From the NCBI GenBank assembly GCA_043812795.1, contig JBDRLU010000042.1, positions 1 through 64,000 on the forward strand: a stretch of 64,000 bases of DNA. The letters are read 5' to 3'. The notes under the pieces were generated by a model, which saw only the letters and a program-made list of their open reading frames with translations, was not told the origin of the DNA and did not search any database. Both the position numbers and the translations under genes were made by a program. This document shows positions 33,735-42,509 of the stretch, piece after piece. Numbering within the stretch: the first letter of the stretch is position 1; each line of letters begins with the position of its first letter. The stretch is from JBDRLU01 sp043812795 (lineage in GTDB: Bacteria > Chloroflexota > Dehalococcoidia > Dehalococcoidales > UBA2162).

Positions 33735-34610
33735 ATGAGTTTGAAATCAGCTATTGAAGCCGGAAAATTTGTGGTTACTGCCGAAGTGGGCCCTCTGAAA
33801 GGGACTGACGTTACCGAACTTAATGAGGTGGGTGAACTGCTCAAGGGACGAGTGGACGCCGCTAACGCCACCGACCAGCAAAGCTCAGTAATGAGGCTGG
33901 GTTCTCTGGTAACCTGCCACCTGCTTAAGCAAAAAGGTCTTGACCCCGTGCTCCAGATGACTTGCCGCGACCGGAACCGCCTCGCCTTACAATCCGATTT
34001 GCTCAGTGCGGCGGTTCTGGGCATCAATAACGTACTGGCACTGACCGGCGATTTGCCGTCGCTGGGCGACCACCCTCAGGCCAAACAAGTCTATGACCTG
34101 GATTCGGTTGGCTTATTGTGGGCCATCGGCCAGCTAAACGAAGGGAAGGATATGGCCGGTAACGCACTCCAGGGAAAGCCAGACTTCTTTCCTGGGGCCG
34201 TCGTCAACCCCGGTATCAATACCGAAGCCGGCTTTGAACTCCAGCTTGCCAAGATGGAAAAGAAAATCAATACCGGCGCCAGATTCTTTCAGACTCAGGC
34301 GATTTACGAGCCAGAGAAATTCGCCAAATTCATGAAAAGGGCCGCCGAGTTTAAAGTGCCTGTCCTGGCTGGCATCATACCCCTCAAATCAGTTGGTATG
34401 GCCCGCTTCATGAACAAGAACGTGGCTGGTGTCTTTGTTCCCGAGCCGCTAATCCAGCAAATGAGTGCCGCCAAAGACAAGACCCAGACCGGGCTACAGA
34501 TTGCCGCCGACCTGATTAAACAGCTCAAGGACATGTGCCAGGGCGTACATATTATGGCCATCGGCTGGGAAAAGAAAGTACCTCAGATTCTTGACTCAGC
34601 CGGGCTTTAG
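33735..34610 (+). CDS. metF: Methylene-tetrahydrofolate reductase
   Basis: 291 residues, FAD-dependent TIM barrel reducing methylene-THF to methyl-THF. Family motifs: VTAEVGPLKG, ATDQQSSVMRLG, TCRDRNRLALQSDLL, VLALTGDLPSLGDHP and ARFFQTQAIYEPE. Length is that of a short MetF lacking any fused NADH domain, as in MetVF systems. I take ATG 33735 because AGGAG lies 9 bases before it; a GTG at 33729 is too close to the ribosome site. Confidence 0.93.
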   Translation: MSLKSAIEAGKFVVTAEVGPLKGTDVTELNEVGELLKGRVDAANATDQQSSVMRLGSLVTCHLLKQKGLDPVLQMTCRDRNRLALQSDLLSAAVLGINNVLALTGDLPSLGDHPQAKQVYDLDSVGLLWAIGQLNEGKDMAGNALQGKPDFFPGAVVNPGINTEAGFELQLAKMEKKINTGARFFQTQAIYEPEKFAKFMKRAAEFKVPVLAGIIPLKSVGMARFMNKNVAGVFVPEPLIQQMSAAKDKTQTGLQIAADLIKQLKDMCQGVHIMAIGWEKKVPQILDSAGL

Positions 34611-34615
34611 CGGAC

Positions 34616-35275
34616 TTGTTTCCGGTGCAAGATAAACATCTGGCTGTACCTGGGTATAAGGACTACGAATATGCTTACGGGCAATCTTATCAGGTGGCCC
34701 GCGAGCAGTTCGCCAGGATTGATATTGAGCAGCAGTGCCGCAATAGCGATGCTCAATATCAATCAGCCGGTACCAAGGAAATCACCATCCGCTATTTAAA
34801 CCAGGCCTATCGCATCACCCTGCCCGATATTGTTGTCTCCTTGGTAAATGGCGCGGCCACTATCCCGATAAGAGATAAACTGCTCATCCTCCACTATTTC
34901 ATTACCGCCAAGGGCACCCCCCCGACCAACAAGCTCATTACTTTTAAGGAGTTACCCGAAGGCACCGTCTATTTCCCGACCTTCGCCAAGCGGACGATTA
35001 AGCCTCTACTGGATAATTTCAGCCAGGAGCCGAGCCAACTGGTATCGGCTGGTGAGAAACTGGGGGGGCATCAGGCCAACTACGGTGATGCTGCTGTTAC
35101 TTTCACCCCCTTCAGCCGGGTGCCGATAACGTTCATCTTGTGGCGTGGTGATGACGAATTCGCTCCGCAAGCCAGTGTCGGCTTCGACGCTAATATTCGA
35201 GATTACTTACCTACCGAGGATATCATTGTCCTCTGTGAGACCATCGTCTGGCGGCTGGTCAGGTCTCTCAAATAA
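34616..35275 (+). CDS. DUF3786-type protein at end of Wood-Ljungdahl cluster
   Basis: 219 residues resembling DUF3786 proteins, which are found in anaerobes with corrinoid- or folate-dependent C1 metabolism. Conserved-looking segments include ILHYFITAKGT, FKELPEG and PFSRVPITFILWRGDDEF. Mechanism unknown; no cofactor motif and no Cys cluster (one Cys-rich site is absent). TTG 34616 or GTG 34625 are both possible starts. It follows metF by five bases, so it belongs to the operon. Confidence 0.75.
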   Translation: MFPVQDKHLAVPGYKDYEYAYGQSYQVAREQFARIDIEQQCRNSDAQYQSAGTKEITIRYLNQAYRITLPDIVVSLVNGAATIPIRDKLLILHYFITAKGTPPTNKLITFKELPEGTVYFPTFAKRTIKPLLDNFSQEPSQLVSAGEKLGGHQANYGDAAVTFTPFSRVPITFILWRGDDEFAPQASVGFDANIRDYLPTEDIIVLCETIVWRLVRSLK

Positions 35276-35309
35276 TCAGTGAGTTGCTTTTTGGTCAGTG
35301 TTCCAAAAT

Positions 35310-35414
35310 GTCATTCTGAAGGAGCAAAGCGACTGAAGAATCCGTTTTCCCTCGAGTAAAACACGGGTTCTGCGCGGAGTTTACACTGAGCGTGGCGAAT
35401 GTGCTCAGAATGAC
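35310..35414. repeat. 105-base element with 10-base terminal inverted repeats
   Basis: GTCATTCTGA (35310-35319) and TCAGAATGAC (35405-35414) are exact inverted copies. The inside (GGAGCAAAGCGACTGAAGAATC ...) corresponds to a palindrome type widespread in bacterial intergenic DNA. It marks the end of the Wood-Ljungdahl operon and precedes mobA. Confidence 0.7.
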
Positions 35415-35451
35415 CGACCATTGTTTCAGACAGTCCCGAGATGAGGATAGG

Positions 35452-36111
35452 GTGCCAACACGTAAAAGTAAACTACCGGAGATAAGTGGAGATGACCGGA
35501 AGCCGATAAAGGTTACGGCTATCGTTCTCGCTGGCGGTAAATATCTGCGCCTGGGCAAAAACAAAGCACTTGAAGTTATCGGCGGTACGAGCCTGATTGA
35601 ACGTGTTATCGAAAGGCTGCAGCCTTTCGCCAGCCAGATTTTAATCGTAACTTCGCCCGAGCTTGTGACGTTCCCTGTTTCTGAAAAAGCAAAAGCCCTC
35701 ATTGACCTTTATCCCGACAAAGGCCCACTGGCCGGTATTTACACCGGTCTGCAAGCAGCCCGCACGTCATATAGCCTTGTCGTCGCCTGTGATATGCCTT
35801 TTCTCAACCAAAGACTGCTGGGCTATATGATTGGACTGGCGCCTGGTTTCGATGCCGTAGTTCCCCGTTTAGGTGAGCGGATGATGGAGCCGCTTCATGC
35901 TGTCTATGCCCGGAGCTGCCGGGACAAGATGAAAGCCCGGCTGGAAAATGACCAGTTGAGCCTCAACTCTTTTCTCGGTACCGTGAAAGTAAGATACGTT
36001 GAACGGGACGAATGCCAGCGCTTCGACCCACAGCTTCTGTCCTTCTTTAATATCAATTATCCGGCCGACCTGGACAAAGCGATTACGTTAGCCGTCCAAG
36101 AAAAGAAATAA
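35452..36111 (+). CDS. mobA: Molybdenum cofactor guanylyltransferase
   Basis: About 219 residues. The N-terminal IVLAGGKYLRLGKNKAL is the LAGGxSxRxGxxK nucleotide-binding motif, followed by VVACDMPFL and DxxxP-type DAVVPRLGERMMEPLHAVY. It would attach GMP to molybdopterin for the DMSO-reductase-type enzymes found at 42-53 kb. The frame also has starts at 35392 and 35410, but those lie in the repeat element; GTG 35452 has GAGG upstream and is preferred. Start uncertain. Confidence 0.85.
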   Translation: MPTRKSKLPEISGDDRKPIKVTAIVLAGGKYLRLGKNKALEVIGGTSLIERVIERLQPFASQILIVTSPELVTFPVSEKAKALIDLYPDKGPLAGIYTGLQAARTSYSLVVACDMPFLNQRLLGYMIGLAPGFDAVVPRLGERMMEPLHAVYARSCRDKMKARLENDQLSLNSFLGTVKVRYVERDECQRFDPQLLSFFNINYPADLDKAITLAVQEKK

Positions 36112-36199
36112 CGGCAACTTGACCTGGAATATGTGTTCCCAACGAACTTGATATTCCATACCTAATCAATTACCATTAAGAATAGTTTCTCTCTAAGTG

Positions 36200-36880
36200 A
36201 TGGAAAACACATCGTTCTTAGTTGCTTTTGGGGCCGGGCTGCTCTCCTTTGTCTCGCCCTGCATTTTACCGGTAATACCGGTGTACCTGGGTAGCCTTTG
36301 CGGCCCGGAAGTGTACCAGCCCCTGACGAGAAAAATTCGCTGGTCTATGTTTCTCCATTCCCTTGTTTTCGTCGCCGGGTTTTCTTTGATTTTCATTTTG
36401 CTCGGTGCAGTGGCCGGACTTACCGGCTTTACCATCAACCTGCACTCGAGGCTGACTCGCCAGATAGCCGGCAGCTTACTCATAATCTTCGGCCTGCTAA
36501 TGATAGCGAGCCTGAAAATACCCTGGCTAAATTATGAGAGACGGCTGTCCCCATCTCTGGGCACTACAACCGGTTATTTCCGTTCTTTTCTGACGGGAAG
36601 CGTATTCTGCCTCGCCTGGACGCCCTGTGTTGGCCCCCTATTGGGTGGCATCCTGGCCCTGGCGGTGAATTCAGCCACAGCCTGGCACGGTACCTATTTA
36701 CTGGCCATATACTCCCTCGGTTTAGGGCTGCCTTTCATCATCGCCGGCATTGCTTTCGACGTAATCACGCCCGTCCTGAGACGCATCCGAAGTTATTCGA
36801 CCGCCATTTATCTTTTCAGCAGTGTTCTGCTCATCACCATGGGCGTCCTGACGCTGCTCAACAAGCTAATTTGGCTTTAG
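36200..36880 (+). CDS. ccdA: CcdA-type cytochrome c biogenesis/thiol transport protein
   Basis: 226 residues, six membrane helices. Conserved SPCILPVIPVYL in helix 1 and AWTPCVGPLLGG in helix 4 hold the two redox Cys that pass electrons from cytoplasmic thioredoxin across the membrane. Next to a TlpA-like lipoprotein, its natural acceptor. ATG 36200, overlapped by an in-frame GTG at 36197. The pair probably keeps exported Cys proteins reduced; whether for cytochrome c or for the Cys-containing SipW proteins is open. Confidence 0.92.
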   Translation: MENTSFLVAFGAGLLSFVSPCILPVIPVYLGSLCGPEVYQPLTRKIRWSMFLHSLVFVAGFSLIFILLGAVAGLTGFTINLHSRLTRQIAGSLLIIFGLLMIASLKIPWLNYERRLSPSLGTTTGYFRSFLTGSVFCLAWTPCVGPLLGGILALAVNSATAWHGTYLLAIYSLGLGLPFIIAGIAFDVITPVLRRIRSYSTAIYLFSSVLLITMGVLTLLNKLIWL

Positions 36881-36910
36881 TCTCAGCTTTAAGGTAAAAT
36901 AAAGAAAGAC

Positions 36911-37456
36911 GTGAAAAGAATATCAAGAGTAATTATACCTGTATTTTTTGTTGGGGTGCTGGCTTTAAGCGGCTGCTCTACCGGCTTCGGTCCCGCCGGA
37001 GCCCAGACCGGGAGTACGGTGCTGACCGGAACACAGCCGGGACAGCAAGCCCCCGACTTCCAGCTTAAAGACGTTGACGGACAGGTTGTCTCTTTAAGCG
37101 GACTACGCGGCAAGCCGGTACTGCTCAATTTCTGGGCAACCTGGTGTCCTCCATGTCGTTCTGAAATGCCATTGCTTCAGCAGACCTATGAGGAATGGTC
37201 AGCTAAAGGGCTGGTCTTGCTGGCAGTCGATATCGGTGAGAGCCCAGCTACGGTAAAAGAGTTTCTATCCAGTAACAAACTCACGCTGCCGGTACTTTTG
37301 GACAGCCAGCAGCTTGTCGCCGAACAGTATCGTATCTCCTTAATCCCGACAACTCTCTTCATCGACAAAGACGGCATAATCCGGCAAAGAATAGTCGGTG
37401 CTTTTCCCGACCGAGCTGTGATAGAAACAGAGCTACAGAAGATAATGACGCAATAA
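36911..37456 (+). CDS. TlpA/ResA-type thioredoxin lipoprotein
   Basis: 181 residues. Lipoprotein signal with lipobox LALSGC (Cys22), then a short linker and a thioredoxin fold with FWATWCPPC (C79, C82) and a cis-Pro region LIPTTLFID. Anchored outside the cytoplasmic membrane, it takes electrons from CcdA (30 bases upstream) and reduces disulfides of exported proteins. GTG 36911 without a strong ribosome site. Confidence 0.92.
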   Translation: MKRISRVIIPVFFVGVLALSGCSTGFGPAGAQTGSTVLTGTQPGQQAPDFQLKDVDGQVVSLSGLRGKPVLLNFWATWCPPCRSEMPLLQQTYEEWSAKGLVLLAVDIGESPATVKEFLSSNKLTLPVLLDSQQLVAEQYRISLIPTTLFIDKDGIIRQRIVGAFPDRAVIETELQKIMTQ

Positions 37457-37478
37457 ACGGGGGTGACTTACTAACAAG

Positions 37479-37802
37479 ATGAGTGATGTTTTAAATGAAG
37501 CTTACGGCATCGTCCAGTGCAAAGAATGCCCGTGGTATAAGTCCTGCGTGACACCGATGCGCTTTACCGCCGAGGATATTCGCCGGCAACTGGAAGCATC
37601 CGCACCGGCCATGGGCGCCGCCCAGCAGGCCGACCTGACCATGCAGAGCCTTCTCCAGAATATGGCTTCGGCGGCCCAGAACTCATTGCTGGAAGGCTGT
37701 CCGGTCTTTATCGACCGGCTGCGGGCCAACCCTGAGCTAGCCCGGCGCATCAAAGAAATCATGCGCAACTGGGGCAAAGAAGAGAACAAAGAGACAAAAT
37801 AA
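37479..37802 (+). CDS. Small protein with N-terminal CxxC motif
   Basis: 107 residues. CKECPWYKSCVTPMRF near the N-terminus and a further Cys in EGCPVFIDRL could bind a metal. The central part is rich in Ala, Gln, Met and the rest is helical and charged. Such short Cys proteins occur near Mo or corrinoid enzyme genes of anaerobes, but I do not recognise the family. 22 bases after the TlpA-like gene. Confidence 0.7.
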   Translation: MSDVLNEAYGIVQCKECPWYKSCVTPMRFTAEDIRRQLEASAPAMGAAQQADLTMQSLLQNMASAAQNSLLEGCPVFIDRLRANPELARRIKEIMRNWGKEENKETK

Positions 37803-37924
37803 CAAAATCTCCTTGTAACTCCTCTCCTTTACAAGACTAAACATTTTTTGATACCCTTAACCTGTAACTTCATGCCCCTGGATTAAAAAATGACCAAACG
37901 GAAGTACTTGTGAGGAGATGAGCC

Positions 37925-39523
37925 ATGACCGAGCCACGCGAGCGAAAAAGTGTCTTCCTGACCACGGTTGACGGGCTGGAAGTAAAACGCGTTTATTCCC
38001 AGGACGATTTAGCCAGCAGTCAGGACGCCAGCCTCCCCGGAGATTTTCCTTATACCCGCGGCATCATGCCTTCGGGCTACCGCAGCCGCCTGTGGACAAT
38101 GCGGCAATATGCCGGCTTCGCCACCGTCGAGGAAACGAACAAGCGTTACAAATACCTCTACGAGCAGGGACAGACCGGTTTCAGTGTGGCTTTTCACCTG
38201 CCCACCCAGATTGGCTATGACTCCGACCATCCGATGGCCGCCGGTGAGGTCGGGCGGTGCGGGGTGGCCATCGACTCGCTGCGCGATATGGAAGAACTAT
38301 GGGAGGGCATCCCCCTCGCCCAGGTCAGCACCTCGATGACTATTAACGCCACGGCCCCGATTATCCTGGCGATGTATATCGCTGCCGCCGAAAAGCAGGG
38401 TGCCGATAGAAACAAACTCGAAGGGACAGTCCAAAACGACCTGCTCAAAGAATATATCGCCCGCAATACCTATATTTTCGCCCCTGAACCGTCCATGCGC
38501 CTGACCACCGACCTCTGCTCTTACTGTGCCCGGCATCTGCCCAAATGGAACTCAATCAGCATCAGCGGCTATCACATGCGGGAGGCGGGGTGTACCGCCA
38601 CTCAGGAAGCCGCCTTTACCATCGCCAATGGCATTGCCTACGTCCAGGCGATGATTGACCGGGGTATGGAGGTGGACTCTTTTGCTCCGAGGTTCTCTTT
38701 CTTCTTCGGGGCCTATACCAACCTGTTTGAAGAAGTGGCTAAGTTCAGAGCGATGCGCCGCATCTGGGCGAAAATAATGACAGACCGGTTCGGCGCCAAA
38801 AACCCGCGGTCGCTGACCATGCGCTATCACGTCCAGACCGATGGTTTTACTCTCACCGAGCAGCAGCCGCTGAATAACACGGTCAGAGTCACCATCCAGG
38901 TCCTGGCGGCAGTACTGGGTAGCTGTCAATCGCTTCATGCCAACTCTTATGATGAAGCACTATCGCTGCCCAGCGAAGGGGCCGTACAGCTATCGTTGCG
39001 CACGCAGCAAATTATCGCCTACGAGAGCGGCGCCACCGATACCGTGGACCCCCTCGGCGGCTCCTATTACGTCGAGCGACTGACCGACCAGATAGAGGCG
39101 GGAATTCAGAAATACATTACTCGTATCGACGAACTGGGCGGAGCTTCGGAAGCCATCAAGAAAGGCTACATTCAGCAGGAAATCAGACGCTCGGCCTACA
39201 ACTATCAGAATGCTGTCGACTCCGGTGAGCAGGTAGTGGTCGGCGTGAATATGTTTGCTACCGGCGAGGAGCCGGCCAACGAAATATTCGAAATCGATGA
39301 AAGCGTCGAGAAAAAACAGGTAGAGAGATTGAAAAAATTACGTTCCGAGCGCGACAACGAAAAGGTAAAGAAAGCCCTGGAGGAAGTCCGCCGCGTCGCC
39401 CGGAGCGATGATAACACCATGCCCGCATTAATCGACGCCGTCAAGGCTTATGCCACCGTCGGGGAAATAAGCGACGCATTGCGGGACGTTTTCGGCGACT
39501 ACCGGGAGCGGCCTGTTATCTAA
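37925..39523 (+). CDS. mcmA1: Methylmalonyl-CoA mutase, catalytic large subunit
   Basis: 532 residues covering only the TIM-barrel substrate domain (GLPYTRGIxP-like DFPYTRGIMPSGYRSRLWTMRQYAG, SDHPMAAGEVG, STSMTINATAP, ISGYHMREAG). The B12-binding domain is encoded separately by the next gene, an arrangement seen in archaea and some anaerobes. Converts succinyl-CoA and (R)-methylmalonyl-CoA. ATG 37925 follows GAGGAG. Operon with the B12 subunit, epimerase and carboxyltransferase. No MeaB chaperone in view. Confidence 0.94.
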   Translation: MTEPRERKSVFLTTVDGLEVKRVYSQDDLASSQDASLPGDFPYTRGIMPSGYRSRLWTMRQYAGFATVEETNKRYKYLYEQGQTGFSVAFHLPTQIGYDSDHPMAAGEVGRCGVAIDSLRDMEELWEGIPLAQVSTSMTINATAPIILAMYIAAAEKQGADRNKLEGTVQNDLLKEYIARNTYIFAPEPSMRLTTDLCSYCARHLPKWNSISISGYHMREAGCTATQEAAFTIANGIAYVQAMIDRGMEVDSFAPRFSFFFGAYTNLFEEVAKFRAMRRIWAKIMTDRFGAKNPRSLTMRYHVQTDGFTLTEQQPLNNTVRVTIQVLAAVLGSCQSLHANSYDEALSLPSEGAVQLSLRTQQIIAYESGATDTVDPLGGSYYVERLTDQIEAGIQKYITRIDELGGASEAIKKGYIQQEIRRSAYNYQNAVDSGEQVVVGVNMFATGEEPANEIFEIDESVEKKQVERLKKLRSERDNEKVKKALEEVRRVARSDDNTMPALIDAVKAYATVGEISDALRDVFGDYRERPVI

Positions 39524-39536
39524 ATTGGAGGAGACT

Positions 39537-39941
39537 ATGCAGCGAAAAAACATTCGTGTCCTGCTGGCTAAACCGGGATTGGACGGACATGATAGGGGGG
39601 TAAACGTCATCGCCCATGGTCTCCGTGACGCCGGCATGGAAGTAATTTATCTGGGCATCCGCATGATGCCCGAGCAGATTGCCCAGGCCGCTATCGAAGA
39701 AGATGCCGATGTCGTCGGCCTGAGCTGCCTCTCCGGCGCTCACCTGACCCTCTTTCCCAAAACAGTCAAGCTCGTCCGGGAAAAGACCGGCAAGGATGTC
39801 CTTTTTATCGGCGGCGGCATCATCCCGCGAAAAGATGTGCCGAAACTAATTGAAGCCGGTTTTGCCCAGACCTTCGGGCCGGGCACACCCATCCCTGAGA
39901 TTGCCAAATTCATCAAAGAAAAACTGGGGGTGAAGGAATGA
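39537..39941 (+). CDS. mcmA2: Methylmalonyl-CoA mutase, B12-binding subunit
   Basis: 134 residues. The base-off/His-on cobalamin motif LDGHDRG is complete, with later GLSCLSGAH and GGGIIPRKD segments contacting the nucleotide tail. Works with the large subunit 13 bases upstream. I take ATG 39537, which GGAGGAG precedes; the earlier TTG at 39525 overlaps that ribosome site. The last bases overlap the epimerase start (ATGA). Confidence 0.94.
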   Translation: MQRKNIRVLLAKPGLDGHDRGVNVIAHGLRDAGMEVIYLGIRMMPEQIAQAAIEEDADVVGLSCLSGAHLTLFPKTVKLVREKTGKDVLFIGGGIIPRKDVPKLIEAGFAQTFGPGTPIPEIAKFIKEKLGVKE

Positions 39942-40339
39942 TTACTAAAATCAATCATATCGGGATTGCCGTCAATAACATCGATGAGGCGGTGAAACTC
40001 TATACCGAGGCCCTGGGGCTGACGCTGAAAGACGTCGAAATTAACGTCGAGCAGAAAGTGAAAACGGCCCTCATTCCGGTGGGCGAAAGCATGATTGAGT
40101 TGCTGGAATCGACCGAGCCGGATGGAACGATTGCCAAGTTTATCGAAAGAAGAGGGGAAGGGCTGCACCACCTGGCTTTAGAAGTAGATAATATTGAAGA
40201 TGCTTTAAAAATGCTGGCCGGCAAAGGCATCAGCCTCGTTGACCAGACACCGAGAAGCGGTGCCGAAAATACCCGCATTGCCTTCCTCCACCCCAGGAGC
40301 ACCAAGATACTTATCGAAATCGTCGAGCCGGGGAAATAA
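39938..40339 (+). CDS. mce: Methylmalonyl-CoA epimerase
   Basis: 133 residues of the glyoxalase/VOC fold. INHIGIAVNNIDEAVKLY opens it, then VGESMIELLESTEPDGTIAKFIERRGEGLHHLALEVDNIE (metal-binding His and Glu within), and RIAFLHPRS near the end. Interconverts the (R) and (S) forms of methylmalonyl-CoA. The four-base ATGA overlap with the B12 subunit shows coupling. Confidence 0.94.
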   Translation: MITKINHIGIAVNNIDEAVKLYTEALGLTLKDVEINVEQKVKTALIPVGESMIELLESTEPDGTIAKFIERRGEGLHHLALEVDNIEDALKMLAGKGISLVDQTPRSGAENTRIAFLHPRSTKILIEIVEPGK

Positions 40340-40340
40340 C

Positions 40341-41915
40341 ATGGCCGAGGAAGATAAAGATATCAAGAATAAATTGATAGGCAGCCTGAGGGAGCGCCGT
40401 GAGAAAATCAGGGAAATGGGCGGCAAGGAACGCGTCGATGCCCAGTTAAAACGTGGCAAGCTGACCGCTCGCCAGCGCATCGATACGCTTCTGGATAAAG
40501 GCACCTTCCGCGAGATGGGTATGTTCGCCAAAAGTCGTGGTTCGGCTTCCTATGGTGATGTTCCCGCCGATGCCGTGATTACCGGCTACGGCCTGATTGA
40601 TGGCCGCAAGGTATTTATTTTCTCTCAGGACTTTACCAGCATGGGCGGCACGCTTTCGGAAATACACGCTAAGAAAATTTGCCAGGTGCTCGATGGCGCC
40701 ATGAAAGCCGGATGTCCGGTCATCGGACTCAACGATTCCGGCGGCGCCCGCATTCAGGATGGTGTTGACTCTTTATCCGGCTTCGGCCAGATTTTCTATC
40801 GCAATACGCTGGCCTCTGGTGTAATTCCCCAGATTTGCGCGATATTAGGACCGAATGCCGGCGGCGCCGTCTATTCTCCGGCCCTGATGGACTTTATCTT
40901 CATGGTCAAGGGCATCAGCATGGCCTTTATCACCGGGCCGAGAGTGGTCAAAGCCGTGTTAGGGGAAGATGTCGATGAAGAGGAACTCGGTGGCGCGATG
41001 GCCGCCCAGAAGAAAGCCGGCGTCGTCTGCCGTTCGGAAAACAGCGAATTGGAATGTTTACTCAATATCAAGGAACTGCTCAGCTATTTACCGTCGAGCA
41101 ACCGTGACCGGCCGCCCCGCATCGACCAGGGCGATAAGCCCGACCGCACCGACCCCACCCTGTTCGATATTGTTCCGGCGCAACCCAACCAGCCGTACGA
41201 CATGCACCGGATAATCGAAAAAGTCTTCGACCAGCGGGCGGACGGGCAGAAAAACTATTTCGAGCTATTCCCCCTTTTCGCCACCAATATCATCACCTGT
41301 TTCTCGCGGCTGGACGGACGCTCGGTGGGTATCATCGCCAACCAGCCGATGTCCAAGGCCGGGGTGCTGGATATCGATTCCAGCGACAAAGCCTCGCGGT
41401 TTATCCGCTTCTGCGATGCTTTCAATATCCCGATAATTAACCTCGTTGACGTACCGGGCTACATGCCGGGCACGGCTCAGGAGTGGGGTGGCATCATCCG
41501 GCACGGGGCCAAGATGCTCTACGCTTACGCGGAAGCTACTGTTCCCAAACTGACGGTCACTATCAGAAAAGCCTACGGCGGCTCCTACCTGGGCATGTGC
41601 AGCAAGGACATGGGGGCCGACTTCGTCTTCTGCTGGCCGACGACCGAGTTGGCCGTCATGGGTGCCGAGGGCGCCGCGCCCATCATCTTCCGCCGCGAAC
41701 TGGAAAAAGCCGCCGACCCGCAAAAAGCCCTTCAGGAGAAAATAAGGCAGTACCGTGAGGAATTCACTAATCCCTACCGGGCGGCCGAAAACCTCCATAT
41801 CGATGACGTCATCGACCCGGCGGAAACCAGGCCGAGGCTAATCGAAGCCCTAAACATGTTCTCCGATAAACTGGAGAAACGTCCCCACAAAAAGCACGGC
41901 ATCATGCCGACGTAG
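40341..41915 (+). CDS. mmdA: Acyl-CoA carboxylase carboxyltransferase (MmdA/PccB type)
   Basis: 524 residues, crotonase-like carboxyltransferase with GGARIQDGV, GPNAGGAVYSPALMDF, DVPGYMPGTAQEWGGII and RKAYGGSYLGMCSKDMGAD boxes. It moves CO2 between biotin and propionyl/methylmalonyl-CoA. No biotin carrier or decarboxylase beta subunit is nearby, so whether it functions in a carboxylase or in a sodium-pumping decarboxylase is open. I use ATG 40341, one base after the epimerase stop; the frame runs further upstream inside the epimerase gene, which is unlikely to be used. Confidence 0.92.
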   Translation: MAEEDKDIKNKLIGSLRERREKIREMGGKERVDAQLKRGKLTARQRIDTLLDKGTFREMGMFAKSRGSASYGDVPADAVITGYGLIDGRKVFIFSQDFTSMGGTLSEIHAKKICQVLDGAMKAGCPVIGLNDSGGARIQDGVDSLSGFGQIFYRNTLASGVIPQICAILGPNAGGAVYSPALMDFIFMVKGISMAFITGPRVVKAVLGEDVDEEELGGAMAAQKKAGVVCRSENSELECLLNIKELLSYLPSSNRDRPPRIDQGDKPDRTDPTLFDIVPAQPNQPYDMHRIIEKVFDQRADGQKNYFELFPLFATNIITCFSRLDGRSVGIIANQPMSKAGVLDIDSSDKASRFIRFCDAFNIPIINLVDVPGYMPGTAQEWGGIIRHGAKMLYAYAEATVPKLTVTIRKAYGGSYLGMCSKDMGADFVFCWPTTELAVMGAEGAAPIIFRRELEKAADPQKALQEKIRQYREEFTNPYRAAENLHIDDVIDPAETRPRLIEALNMFSDKLEKRPHKKHGIMPT

Positions 41916-41935
41916 AAAACCCAGCCAGAGCTAGG

Positions 41936-42508
41936 TCACAGCTTTGAAGCCTTAAGGCGTTTGGGTTTAAGGACGATGGCTGGTTTTGTTCTTTTTGAAT
42001 AGGTGAAACCTTCGGCGCTGAGAATGTGACCATACTTGGCTTCAAGCTCAGATAATATACCCGCATCGAGTGCCTTGGTGGGGCAGGCCTCAACACAGAC
42101 CGGTTTTTTCCCCTCCTCCCACCTATCGAGACAGAAGTCACATTTGTGCATCTTGGCGGCAGTCTCGGGTCCAAATTGCGGGGCTTTATAGGGGCACACC
42201 GTAAGACACTCGGTTCTGCAAGTATCTTTACCAAGACAGGCCTGAGTATCCACGACTACTATACCGTCTTCATCCCTTTTGGAAATAGCGTGAGTTGGGC
42301 ATGCCTTGACACAAATGGGGTCCAAGCAGTGGTAACAAGGCATCGCCATATAGCTGACGAATACATCTGGATAACTGCCCTTTTCATTGTAGAGCATTCT
42401 TATCCAGTTCTCAGGTCCGGCAGGTATGTCATGCCAGTCTTTGCACGCTATCCTACAGGCACCACAGCCGGTACAGCGGGATTGGTCGAAATAGAAACCA
42501 ACCTGCAT
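41936..42508 (-). CDS. DmsB-like iron-sulfur electron transfer subunit A
   Basis: 190 residues, ferredoxin-type subunit of a DMSO-reductase-like enzyme. First cluster CTGCGACRIACKDWH, second CYHCLDPICVKACP, fourth CDFCLDRWEEGKKPVCVEACP. The third site, C-x5-C-x3-C-x3-CP (CLGKDTCRTECLTVCPY), is spaced differently from DmsB (C-x2-C-x2-C-x3-CP). The paralog at 53166 shares this. No export signal. It lies one base after the catalytic gene on the minus strand. Confidence 0.9.
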   Translation of the reverse strand: MQVGFYFDQSRCTGCGACRIACKDWHDIPAGPENWIRMLYNEKGSYPDVFVSYMAMPCYHCLDPICVKACPTHAISKRDEDGIVVVDTQACLGKDTCRTECLTVCPYKAPQFGPETAAKMHKCDFCLDRWEEGKKPVCVEACPTKALDAGILSELEAKYGHILSAEGFTYSKRTKPAIVLKPKRLKASKL

Positions 42509-42509
42509 T

